A stretch of 48,849 nucleotides of DNA from Actinomycetota bacterium (lineage in GTDB: Bacteria > Actinomycetota > Actinomycetes > Actinomycetales > Microbacteriaceae), in the NCBI GenBank assembly GCA_030838475.1, contig JAUZFP010000054.1, positions 1 through 48,849 on the forward strand, in the 5' to 3' direction. Below are positions 42,436-48,849 of the stretch, in pieces (the stretch's first letter is position 1; each line of letters begins with the position of its first letter). Both the position numbers and the translations under genes were made by a program. The notes under the pieces are model-generated. The model was not told the DNA's origin and did no database searches. It saw only the letters and a list, made by a program, of their open reading frames with translations.

Positions 42436-43700
42436 TGTACCCCGGCTCGACGCTGGGGGCTCTGCCAGACGCCGCTGGACGAGCCGGCGAGCGCACGTCG
42501 TAGCGCGGAGAGGCACAGCACGGCGTCGAGGATTCGCAGCAGGGGGAATGCCGGCGCGTAGAGCAGGAATCGGGCATTTCTGCCGAGGATGGCCGTGACT
42601 ATCGACACGGCCAGGTCTGGCACGACAAGACCCAGGATCAGAATCCAGGACGGGACGGCGCCGGCGAACATGCGGAGAGCTCCGGTCGGGTCCAGACCCC
42701 AGCCGACCATCCCTTCGGCAAAGCCGGAGAGCGCGGCGACGATGGGCGCCGCTAGCAGCACCGCGCACGCCACAAGCAACTCAATGACGGACAGCCAGAC
42801 CACGACAAAGAACAGTCGTGGATGCCAGCCGTGGCGAAAGAGCGTCTGCCAGAAGCCCAGGGACCATCGGCGGGTTTGCTTCGAGTAGTCACCCAGCGTG
42901 TCCGGATCCTGGGTTCGCGCGACGGCGGAGCCGGGGTTGAAGGCGATGCGCCCGAGCGATTTGGCGTGGATCTCGAACGTCATGTTGTAGTCCTCGATGC
43001 TGAGCCCCGGGGCATCGATGTCAATCGAGCCAATGATGCGGGTGCGGTACATGCTCGCGAATCCGGGAACGATCGAAACGACATTGGCCAGCCGCGAGGC
43101 CTGCCCGTACTTGAGCAGGTATTGCACGGCGATGTACACCCGCTGGCGATAGGTGACCAGGATTCTCCCCAGGAGTGTCACGGGCGGCGGGTTGAAGATG
43201 GTCGAGGCGCGCCCGGCGACCGCCACAACATGGGGATCATCGAACAACGGCAGCCCTGACTCCAGGTAGTCGTCCGCGAGAACCGTGTCCGCGTCCAGGA
43301 GCATGACGACGTCATACCGTTCGACCAGGTCGAAATGCTCGATGGCGGCCACTATTGCGCCCGCCTTGCCCCGATTGGGACTCAGGTCGAGAACGCTCGC
43401 CCCCCGCCTGGTGGCGAGCTGCGACGTCCGATCGGTTGAGCCATCAGAGGCCACGTAGATCTGGCCGCGTGGAACCTGTGACATGGCCGAGGCCAGGGTC
43501 TTCTCGATGACGAGTTCCTCGTTGTGCGCGGCGATCACGATCGCGACGCCTCCCCGCTCCACGCATGGAAGGTAACCGTCCGGCCGCCGTCTCAGCGCGC
43601 CGGCAATGGCCCGGACAATTCCCGCGGTCGACCAGAACAGTGGGCCGACACCGACAACGGCGACGAGAGTGACGAGCAGGAGAATGACTTGCGATTGCAC
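42417..43700 (-). CDS. Processive family 2 glycosyltransferase (membrane polysaccharide synthase)
   Basis: A protein of 427 aa from GTG 43700 with GAGAGGA seven bases before it. One N-terminal membrane helix (1-35), then a cytosolic GT-A domain: IVIAAHNEE, VASDGSTDRT, Asp136/Asp138 in LLDADT, acceptor acid in IEDYNM (Glu236, Asp237), and QTRRW at 275-279, the QxxRW processivity motif. Three to four C-terminal helices follow. The layout and length fit synthases such as IcaA/PgaC or hyaluronan synthase, which polymerise sugars and pass the chain out through the membrane. Linkage and sugar cannot be assigned; neighbours suggest amino or uronic sugars. Confidence 0.88.
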   Translation of the reverse strand: MQSQVILLLVTLVAVVGVGPLFWSTAGIVRAIAGALRRRPDGYLPCVERGGVAIVIAAHNEELVIEKTLASAMSQVPRGQIYVASDGSTDRTSQLATRRGASVLDLSPNRGKAGAIVAAIEHFDLVERYDVVMLLDADTVLADDYLESGLPLFDDPHVVAVAGRASTIFNPPPVTLLGRILVTYRQRVYIAVQYLLKYGQASRLANVVSIVPGFASMYRTRIIGSIDIDAPGLSIEDYNMTFEIHAKSLGRIAFNPGSAVARTQDPDTLGDYSKQTRRWSLGFWQTLFRHGWHPRLFFVVVWLSVIELLVACAVLLAAPIVAALSGFAEGMVGWGLDPTGALRMFAGAVPSWILILGLVVPDLAVSIVTAILGRNARFLLYAPAFPLLRILDAVLCLSALRRALAGSSSGVWQSPQRRAGVHHSESI

Positions 43701-43746
43701 TCGACGTCCTCTCGGGATCGCGAAATTACGCTCGGTAGTTGCCCTA

Positions 43747-43765
43747 CGAATAGTCAGGGTATTCG
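43747..43765. promoter_or_regulatory. Inverted repeat in the divergent glycosyltransferase/dehydrogenase gap
   Basis: CGAATA-7-TATTCG, a perfect 6-bp repeat in the 229-bp gap between two divergent polysaccharide genes. It lies 47 bp before the glycosyltransferase start. Candidate operator only; no clear promoter could be fixed. Confidence 0.35.
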
Positions 43766-43929
43766 GGCGACGGGGCCTCCGACTAGCGCCGTCACCGCAG
43801 GCTTCTGCGGTTCGTGGCGGCTGCCGCACACCGGAACCGCATTCCCGCAGACTCTGCCGATCCCTCTCGCCGCGAGCGCCCAATCCGCGCGAATGTTGTC
43901 GCCAGCCCCTCCCCCGAAAGTAGGCGCCC

Positions 43930-45279
43930 ATGAGCACGATCACCCCCGCCCTCGCTGATGAACGAGACGAACCACGTCACTCACACGACCGTCCCCGCGC
44001 GGTTCTCCGCGTTGAAGAACGCGGCGCGTTCGAATTCGATGTGGCCGTCGTCGGTCTCGGCTACGTCGGGCTTCCGACAGCAATCTCGTACCACGCGGCG
44101 GGATGCCGAGTACTGGCGCTCGACGCGAGCGATGGTCGACTCGCCACCATCACGCGAGGTGACGCCGACCTGCTCGAGCGCGACCAGCGTCGCCTGACCG
44201 AGGCACTCCTCACCGATCGCCTTCTCCTGACCTCGCGTGCCAGAAGCCTCAGCGACGCGGCGGCCGTGGTCATCTGTGTCCCGACACCCGTCGACGAGTA
44301 CCTCACACCAGACCTGCGGCTGCTCGCCGGGGCCTGCGAGACGGTAGTGGCGAACGCCGTGGCGGGTCAACTCATCATGCTCACGTCGACGACCTATGTC
44401 GGTTGCACGGATGATCTCCTGGTGAAGCCGCTGCGCGAGCGCGGCTTCGAGATCGGCACGGACATTTTCGTCGCTTTCAGCGCGGAACGAATCGACCCAG
44501 GCAACGACTCGGTCGAGCAGGAGGCGATCCCCCGCGTAGTGGGCGGCGCCGACCCCGCGAGCGAGCAACTCGCCGACCACCTCCTTCACCAGTACGCGCG
44601 AGCCGTTCATCGCGTTGGTTCGCTCCGGGCCGCGGAGATGACAAAACTCCTCGAAAACACGTTCCGCGCCGTGAATATCGCGCTCGCGAACGAATTCGCG
44701 GACATCTGCGAGCATCTCGGAATCGCCGTCAACGATGTCATCGACGCCGCCGCGACGAAGCCCTACGGATTCATGCCATTCCGGCCGGGTCCCGGAGTGG
44801 GTGGTCACTGCATCCCGTGCGACCCGCACTACCTGCTCTGGCAGCTTCGCCGGGAACGAATTTCGGCGCCCCTCATCGAGAGAACCATGACCGAGATCGC
44901 GAGCCGTCCCGGGCGCGTGGTCGAGAGGGCACGCACGATGCTGGCCGGGCGAGGCGTTCCGCTGGGTCGAGCGCGCATCCTCGTCGTCGGTATCTCCTAC
45001 AAACCCGATGTCGCCGACCTGCGAGAGTCCCCCGCCCTCGAGATTCTGTCCACACTGGCACGTGAGGGCGCGCTCGTCGGGTTCGTTGACGACCATTTCG
45101 AGGAGGTGCGGCTCGATTCGGGCGACGTCGTAACAGCGACGCGCCGTCCCGAGTTCTTCGAGCCCGACCTCGTCCTGATCCACACCCGCCACACGAACGC
45201 CCACCTGGACTGGATCGCCGAATCGCAGCTGGTGCTCGATCCTCGAAATCCAGAGACACTGCTGAGGGTGGCATCGTGA
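43930..45279 (+). CDS. Nucleotide sugar dehydrogenase (UDP-N-acetylhexosamine 6-dehydrogenase type)
   Basis: A protein of 449 aa. An N-terminal extension of about 35 residues precedes VAVVGLGYVGLPTA (NAD site), VICVPTPVD, STTYVG, FSAERIDPGN, EMTKLLENTFRAVNIALANE and GPGVGGHCIPCDPHYL with catalytic Cys294. The GGHCIP.DP.YL form is that of UDP-GlcNAc/ManNAc dehydrogenases (WecC, WbpA, TviB) rather than UDP-glucose dehydrogenase, so it probably makes a UDP-N-acetylhexosaminuronic acid. It heads a coupled run with the epimerase (GTGA overlap) and GlmS (TAATG overlap). Confidence 0.9.
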   Translation: MSTITPALADERDEPRHSHDRPRAVLRVEERGAFEFDVAVVGLGYVGLPTAISYHAAGCRVLALDASDGRLATITRGDADLLERDQRRLTEALLTDRLLLTSRARSLSDAAAVVICVPTPVDEYLTPDLRLLAGACETVVANAVAGQLIMLTSTTYVGCTDDLLVKPLRERGFEIGTDIFVAFSAERIDPGNDSVEQEAIPRVVGGADPASEQLADHLLHQYARAVHRVGSLRAAEMTKLLENTFRAVNIALANEFADICEHLGIAVNDVIDAAATKPYGFMPFRPGPGVGGHCIPCDPHYLLWQLRRERISAPLIERTMTEIASRPGRVVERARTMLAGRGVPLGRARILVVGISYKPDVADLRESPALEILSTLAREGALVGFVDDHFEEVRLDSGDVVTATRRPEFFEPDLVLIHTRHTNAHLDWIAESQLVLDPRNPETLLRVAS

Positions 45280-46304
45280 GGTCCCTCGTCACCGGTGGCG
45301 CCGGCTTCATCGGCAGTCACCTCGTCGAGCACCTGCTGTCACAGGGTGACCAGGTGATCGTGCTCGACGACCTCAGCACCGGCAATCTCGAGAACCTGAG
45401 CTTCGTGCGTGACAATCCGCGCTTCAAGCTCGTGATCGGCACGATTCTGGACCCCGCCGTAGTGCTCGAGTGCGTCTCCCAGTGCGACCGCGTCTATCAC
45501 CTCGCCGCCGCAGTGGGCGTCAAGCTCATCGTCGAGGACCCACTCGCGAGCCTGCGTACGAACATCCACGGGACGGAGAACGTTCTCATGGTCTGTGCCG
45601 AAACGGGCGCCACCCTTCTCCTGGCCTCGACGAGTGAAATCTATGGGAAGAACGAGTCAGACAGCCTCTCCGAGGACGCCGACCGCATCCTCGGATCGCC
45701 GCTGAAATCCCGGTGGAGCTATGCCGCCGCCAAGGGCATCGACGAGGCGTTTGCCCACGCATACTGGACCCGATACGGGCTGCCCGTCTCAATCGTCCGC
45801 CTTTTCAACACGGTCGGTCCACGCCAGAAGGGGCGCTACGGGATGGTGGTGCCCAACCTCGTTGGGCAGGCGCTTCGCGGCGATCCGCTCACCGTCTTCG
45901 GCGACGGCAGGCAGACGCGATGCTTCTCCTCGGTCACCGACATCGTGCCCGCAATCGTCCAAATCGCCGAATCCACGGCGGCGTACGGCAAGGCGTACAA
46001 CCTCGGTGGCGCGGACGAGATTTCGATCCTCGAGCTGGCGGAGCTGGTCATCCACGAGACCGGCAGCACCAGCAACATCCAGCTGGTCCCCTATGAAAAT
46101 GCCTACGGCGACGGATACGAGGACATGCGGCGTCGCGTGCCGGACAACACCCTCGCCCACGAACTCATCGGCTTCGTCCCGCGCACGCGAATCGACGAAA
46201 TGGTGCGGATGGTGGCCCAGAGCCTGACCACAGCTGTCGATCGTGACGATTGGACGATGACGCAGGCGCGGCCCGCGCACCGGTCAATCATTGGCGCCCA
46301 CTAA
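45276..46304 (+). CDS. NAD-dependent nucleotide-sugar epimerase/dehydratase
   Basis: A protein of 342 aa, extended SDR. VTGGAGFIG at the N-terminus (cofactor), VYHLAAAVG, Ser118/Thr119/Ser120 in LASTSEIYG, and Tyr149/Lys153 in SYAAAKG. Then RLFNTVGPRQKGRYG and FGDGRQTRCFSSVTD, as in UDP-sugar 4-epimerases and UDP-glucuronate decarboxylases. GTG at 45276 overlaps the dehydrogenase stop. In this cluster it probably acts on the product or precursor of the dehydrogenase; epimerase versus decarboxylase activity is not resolved. Confidence 0.9.
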   Translation: MRSLVTGGAGFIGSHLVEHLLSQGDQVIVLDDLSTGNLENLSFVRDNPRFKLVIGTILDPAVVLECVSQCDRVYHLAAAVGVKLIVEDPLASLRTNIHGTENVLMVCAETGATLLLASTSEIYGKNESDSLSEDADRILGSPLKSRWSYAAAKGIDEAFAHAYWTRYGLPVSIVRLFNTVGPRQKGRYGMVVPNLVGQALRGDPLTVFGDGRQTRCFSSVTDIVPAIVQIAESTAAYGKAYNLGGADEISILELAELVIHETGSTSNIQLVPYENAYGDGYEDMRRRVPDNTLAHELIGFVPRTRIDEMVRMVAQSLTTAVDRDDWTMTQARPAHRSIIGAH

Positions 46305-48109
46305 TGTGTGGCATCGTCGCCTGCCGCACAGACGGTTCACCGACCGGGTACCTGTGCGACGCGCTGCAGGCGCTCGAGTATCGAGGCTATGACTCCGTCG
46401 GCATCGCGGTACAGACCCGCGACGGCGGTGCACTTCGGCTCCGCGGCACTCACCGCGTCGCCGAGCTCGTCGAGCGGATAGCCGATCTGCCGCAGTCCGA
46501 CCTCACCGGCGTTGGTATTGGGCACACCCGCTGGGCAACCCACGGCGGAGTCTCCGAGCGCAACGCGCATCCGCACTCCGACTGCAGCGGGTCGATCCAT
46601 GTCGTACACAACGGCATCATCGAGAACTGCGAAGAATTGCGAAGCGAACTGCTGGCGCGTGGCCACGAATTCTCATCCGATGTCGACAGCGAGGTAATCG
46701 CACACCTGATGGAAGAGGAAGTAGGCGCCGGGGTCGACCTGGCCGACGCCCTGAGTCACACGATCGACCGTTGCGAGGGTTCCGGTGCGATGGTGATAAT
46801 GGATTCAGACTCCGGGCGGGTCGTTGGCGCTTGTCGTCGCGCACCGCTCGTGGGCGCGACATCGTCGAATGGATCCTTCCTGGCGAGCGACATTAGCGGG
46901 TTCGGGTCGCTAGTCGCTTCATTCCAGGTCCTGCGGGACGGCGATGTCGTCGAATTGGCGGTGCCACTGCGCTGGACGGGACGTAATCCCGATCAGCCAC
47001 CAGTGGTCCCGCACGAGTGGACGAGCTCAGATATGGGCCTGCACGGTTACCCGGACCACATGGCGAAGGAGATCGACGAGCAGCCCGAGCTCGCCGGTCG
47101 CATCCTGGACCGACTGGTCGGGGCAGCCGGCAGCGGTGCACTGTGGCGCGGACTGGAGCTCCCCGCATTTGAGCGCGTCGCCATTGTGGGCTGCGGAACG
47201 TCGCTCAACGCGGGGGGAATCGTTGCGGCGGCCTTCCGCCGATTCGGGCTCATGCCCGCGGAGACCGTGATCGCCAGCGAAGCCGCCGACACAGTGCTCG
47301 GCCCGCGCACGCTCGTGATTGCAATGAGCCAGTCCGGCGAAACCGCCGACGTGCTGCACGCCCTCGACGGCGACAACTTTGCGGGCAGCACGGTGCTCGC
47401 GATCACGAACAACCCGAACTCGAGCCTCGCGCGGCGAGCAAACGCGATCGTCGAATGCAGCGCCGGTCAGGAGATTGGCGTCGCCGCCACGAAGACCTTC
47501 GTAGCGCAGGTGCTCACCGGCGTTGCCGTCGCGATCTCGGCGCTGTCCGAACAGGGCCGCGTGGATCGCGCCAACACCCGGTCGATCCTCGGCGACCTGC
47601 TCCGGATGCCAGACCTGCTCGCTCAATCACTCACGGTCGCGAAGGATGTCGTCCCACCGCTCGCCTCCCAGCTCGCAGCGAGTCAGGGTGTGATCTTTCT
47701 CGGTCGTAGCGCCGGAGTCGTTTACGCGGCCGAGGGCGCCCTGAAGCTCAAGGAGCTGACCTACCGCTGGGCGCAGCACTATCCCGCCGGCGAGCTCAAG
47801 CATGGTCCGCTGGCGCTCGTCGAGGAGGGCACACCGGTCGTTGTCGTCGACAGTGGCGGCGCTCGAATTGCGGGCAACATTGCCGAGGTCGCCGCTCGCG
47901 GCGCCCGACTGATCACCATTGGTGGGCCCGGAAGTACGATCCCGGCACTCGGCCGCAGCCTGATGGCTCCGCTCGACAACGGCTTCCAGCCGTGTGGCCC
48001 TCTCGAGTCCGTCATCCCGATGCAGGTTCTTGCTCGCGAGCTCGCGCTCGTGCTCGGACGCGATGTGGATAAGCCGCGAAACCTTGCCAAATCCGTCACC
48101 GTCGAGTGA
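46304..48109 (+). CDS. glmS: Glutamine--fructose-6-phosphate aminotransferase (isomerising), cluster copy
   Basis: A protein of 601 aa. Start ATG shares one base with the previous stop (TAATG), placing nucleophile Cys2 in MCGIVA. The glutaminase domain (1 to about 220) has HTRWATHGG and VVHNGIIEN. Two SIS domains follow: GCGTSLNAGG and AMSQSGETAD, then KLKELTYRWAQHYPAGELKH and the C-terminal PRNLAKSVTVE carrying the conserved Lys. It makes glucosamine 6-phosphate, the entry to UDP-GlcNAc. Since glmS is essential and usually single-copy elsewhere, this is probably an accessory copy dedicated to polysaccharide supply; the second copy cannot be seen here. Confidence 0.95.
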   Translation: MCGIVACRTDGSPTGYLCDALQALEYRGYDSVGIAVQTRDGGALRLRGTHRVAELVERIADLPQSDLTGVGIGHTRWATHGGVSERNAHPHSDCSGSIHVVHNGIIENCEELRSELLARGHEFSSDVDSEVIAHLMEEEVGAGVDLADALSHTIDRCEGSGAMVIMDSDSGRVVGACRRAPLVGATSSNGSFLASDISGFGSLVASFQVLRDGDVVELAVPLRWTGRNPDQPPVVPHEWTSSDMGLHGYPDHMAKEIDEQPELAGRILDRLVGAAGSGALWRGLELPAFERVAIVGCGTSLNAGGIVAAAFRRFGLMPAETVIASEAADTVLGPRTLVIAMSQSGETADVLHALDGDNFAGSTVLAITNNPNSSLARRANAIVECSAGQEIGVAATKTFVAQVLTGVAVAISALSEQGRVDRANTRSILGDLLRMPDLLAQSLTVAKDVVPPLASQLAASQGVIFLGRSAGVVYAAEGALKLKELTYRWAQHYPAGELKHGPLALVEEGTPVVVVDSGGARIAGNIAEVAARGARLITIGGPGSTIPALGRSLMAPLDNGFQPCGPLESVIPMQVLARELALVLGRDVDKPRNLAKSVTVE

Positions 48110-48119
48110 CGCTGGATCG

Positions 48120-48849
48120 GTGAAAGCTCATCGCCGTGCACCGATCGCTGCCTGCGCGCTGGCGCTGTGCGTAGCGACAGTGCTGTCGGCGTGTGTCACT
48201 CCCCCGCGGAAGCCCACCGCGATCCCGACACACAGCCACACGACGACGTCCACACCGAGCCCGACTCCCACCGCCACTCCGACGCCGGTCATCCCGCCGG
48301 CGCCGGTCAACCCCTATCCGTGGCACACCAATATCGTGTCGACGACGTTCTGGGTTGGCGAGATTTTCGATCCAGACGCCGCTGACGGCAGCCAGGTCAT
48401 CTCCACCTACGACGCCAACTGGTACAGGAACTACGGCGGTTGCGACGGCGCCATCGTGAGCGGTGCCTGCCAGACCCAGCGACGCACCGCGGCGAATGGC
48501 TACTTCCCCGTGTCGATGAACCCACGGCAGAACCCGTTCTATCTCGACCTGCCGTTCGACGACATCAACGACTCCGGCGCGTACGGTCGACGCGGGCAGG
48601 TCATCCCCTGGGCCGCCGCTAACGCCGGCGCCATCCGCAATCCCAATGTCAGCTTGATGAAGAACCGCTGGGTCCAACTGCAGAAGGATGGCCACACCTG
48701 CTACGGGCAGATCGAGGATGCCGGGCCCGGCGACTACAACGACGCGACCTATGTCTTCGGCACGAACGATGCTCGGCCCGCGAATTCCCGCTACGGCGGT
48801 GCTGGTCTCGACGTCTCGCCCGCCCTCAACGGTTGCCTCGGATTCGCCG
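48120..48849 (+). CDS. Secreted lipoprotein with a double-psi-barrel-like domain, truncated by the window end
   Basis: The first 243 codons of a gene that runs off the window; the frame is open to the last base. GTG at 48120, 11 bp after the glmS stop. Residues 1-25 form a lipoprotein signal (LSAC, Cys25). Residues about 26-60 are a Thr/Pro-rich spacer (TPTATPTPVIPPAP) suited to crossing the cell wall. Then comes a domain with several Cys, FYLDLPFDDIND, NRWVQLQKDGHTCYGQIEDA, and GGAGLDVSPAL. This resembles barwin/expansin-like double-psi beta-barrels, with Asp residues placed as in such folds; that is a pattern-based inference. Placement suggests a role in handling or anchoring the exopolysaccharide. 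Confidence 0.7.
   Translation, partial: MKAHRRAPIAACALALCVATVLSACVTPPRKPTAIPTHSHTTTSTPSPTPTATPTPVIPPAPVNPYPWHTNIVSTTFWVGEIFDPDAADGSQVISTYDANWYRNYGGCDGAIVSGACQTQRRTAANGYFPVSMNPRQNPFYLDLPFDDINDSGAYGRRGQVIPWAAANAGAIRNPNVSLMKNRWVQLQKDGHTCYGQIEDAGPGDYNDATYVFGTNDARPANSRYGGAGLDVSPALNGCLGFA

Noticed and set aside
1-48849. CRISPR arrays, tRNA/rRNA genes, insertion sequences, prophage genes
   Set aside because: No regularly spaced repeats, cloverleaf-like sequences, transposase or phage-type reading frames were recognised on either strand; a dedicated RNA search could still find small RNAs.

Overview
The window is a GC-rich chromosomal segment of an actinobacterium, most likely of the family Microbacteriaceae. 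This rests on codon use, three DUF2510 (PAGWY...RWWDG..WT) membrane proteins, a Septum_form lipoprotein, an ECF42 sigma factor with its DGPF partner, and frequent GTG starts. The species cannot be named from the sequence alone. Genes are densely packed, and many same-strand neighbours overlap by 1-4 bases (ATGA, GTGA, TGATG, TAATG).

Bases 1-18.9 kb are a sugar-catabolic region. It opens with the end of an NAD-dependent epimerase, a coupled aldo/keto reductase, and a secreted GH5 glycosidase with lectin-type domains. Then comes a 6-deoxyhexose (L-rhamnose/L-fucose type) locus. One minus-strand unit (18.6 to 10.1 kb) encodes an RbsA/RhaT-type ABC transporter (ATPase, two permeases, lipoprotein binding protein), a rhamnulokinase-like FGGY kinase, a class II aldolase and a FucI-like isomerase. 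A second (9.1 to 3.3 kb) encodes a fused aldolase/lactaldehyde dehydrogenase, an FAD/Fe-S lactate dehydrogenase-type enzyme and, unexpectedly, PdxS. A DeoR-type regulator lies between them. The expected route is import, isomerisation, 1-phosphorylation, cleavage to DHAP and lactaldehyde, oxidation to lactate, then to pyruvate.

From 18.9 to 25.3 kb is a second sugar operon: LacI regulator, lipoprotein binding protein, MalF/MalG-type permeases and an intracellular GH31 alpha-glycosidase (alpha-xylosidase-like). Three near-identical LacI operators sit before the operon and before lacI. In both ABC operons a long perfect stem-loop directly follows the binding-protein gene.

From 25.3 to 38 kb are mixed housekeeping and accessory genes: a Septum_form lipoprotein, the DGPF/ECF42 pair with a recognisable ECF42 promoter, a phospholipase-D-like protein, an SDR, a flavin reductase, MsrB, a GNAT enzyme, DUF2277, the DUF2510 proteins, an NYN-LOTUS protein and a VapBC-type toxin-antitoxin pair.

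From 38 to 48.8 kb are a PLP-dependent decarboxylase, a large LuxR-type ATPase regulator, and a surface-polysaccharide cluster. The cluster has a processive GT2 synthase and, divergent from it, a UDP-N-acetylhexosamine dehydrogenase, an epimerase, an accessory GlmS and a secreted lipoprotein that runs off the window. It looks like a pathway for an aminosugar/aminouronic-acid polymer. I saw no tRNA, rRNA, CRISPR array, IS element or phage gene. No gene-free gap exceeds 300 bases.
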